The translations under genes were made by a program, and so were the position numbers. Positions 63,871 through 64,000 of a stretch of 64,000 nucleotides of DNA are shown here, one piece after another. The DNA is taken from positions 1-64,000 of the forward strand of contig NZ_JACXAE010000074.1 of NCBI RefSeq assembly GCF_014698965.1, in the 5' to 3' direction. The notes under the pieces were generated by a model, which saw only the letters and a program-made list of their open reading frames with translations, made no database searches and was not told where the DNA came from. The DNA is from Iningainema tapete BLCC-T55 (lineage in GTDB: Bacteria; Cyanobacteriota; Cyanobacteriia; Cyanobacteriales; Nostocaceae). Numbering within the stretch: position 1 is the stretch's first letter; each line of letters opens with the position of its first letter.

Positions 63871-64000
63871 TTTTTTTTCGTTCTATACATCTGACTATCT
63901 CTTTCAAGTATAAAGCTCATGAAAATACCCGGACTAGTCCGGGTATGGGATTGTAACTTGTGCAAGATCGAGTGGGCTATACCTGTTATCTGCCCAAAGT

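Overview
The window looks like chromosomal DNA of a filamentous, probably heterocyst-forming cyanobacterium (order Nostocales). The pointers are frequent GCGATCGC (HIP1) octamers, AT-rich coding sequence, many Uma2 nucleases, an XisH/XisI pair, DUF1822 and CHAT proteins, and several short palindromic repeat families between genes. Housekeeping genes include glgA, dapL, ilvC, acs, rsmI, rpsU, pth and tatA. I saw no tRNA or rRNA gene and no CRISPR array. All assignments come from reading the sequence; no database search was run.

Layout. 0-5.3 kb: TPR protein, glycogen synthase, Uma2, LL-diaminopimelate aminotransferase. 5.4-15 kb: an accessory zone with small two-gene modules (DUF6888/DUF6887-like, XisH/XisI, MntA/HepT), orphan or decayed toxin-antitoxin pieces (BrnA/CopG-like, UPF0175/DUF3368, DUF433, VapBC), and a locus of sigma-like protein, DUF1822, CHAT and nSTAND-WD40. 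The CHAT and nSTAND-WD40 reading frames are one ancestral protein split by a frameshift and a stop codon. 15-18.4 kb: acetyltransferase and an M48 protease whose 3' end is interrupted by an IS630-type element; removing the element restores the frame. 18.9-24.4 kb: GH57 enzyme, Uma2, SagB-type oxidoreductase, DUF4349 lipoprotein. 24.5-36.8 kb: a probable envelope/stress block with an HTH protein, three glycine-zipper proteins and a chimeric remnant of two of them, a PRC-barrel/DUF2382 protein, a lipoprotein and a 1046-residue membrane protein with about six tandem repeats.

36.9-40.2 kb holds the most interesting locus. A CHAT caspase-like protein ends in a motif (core IQIG) that matches the first residues of the NB-ARC ATPase encoded 9 bp downstream (core IQFG). 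The motif is like the RHIM/BASS amyloid signalling motifs that link NLR receptors to effectors. The ATPase also carries a transmembrane helix, a Pro/Thr-rich stalk and a C-terminal beta-rich region, so it may sense something outside the cytoplasm. The inferred chain is envelope signal, NLR oligomerisation, amyloid templating of the CHAT tail, protease activation.

40.3-64 kb: aldo/keto reductase, ilvC, a secreted EndoU-like protein, a VapBC pair, acs, two secreted TPR proteins, and a MarR-HlyD-MFS-MFS efflux group interrupted by a frameshifted Uma2 gene. Repeats of a TACGTAATAT motif upstream of marR and the hlyD gene are candidate MarR operators. The end of the window has a methyltransferase, lipoproteins, two further Uma2 genes, an inositol-phosphatase-like enzyme, a PfkB kinase, rsmI-rpsU and tatA-pth.
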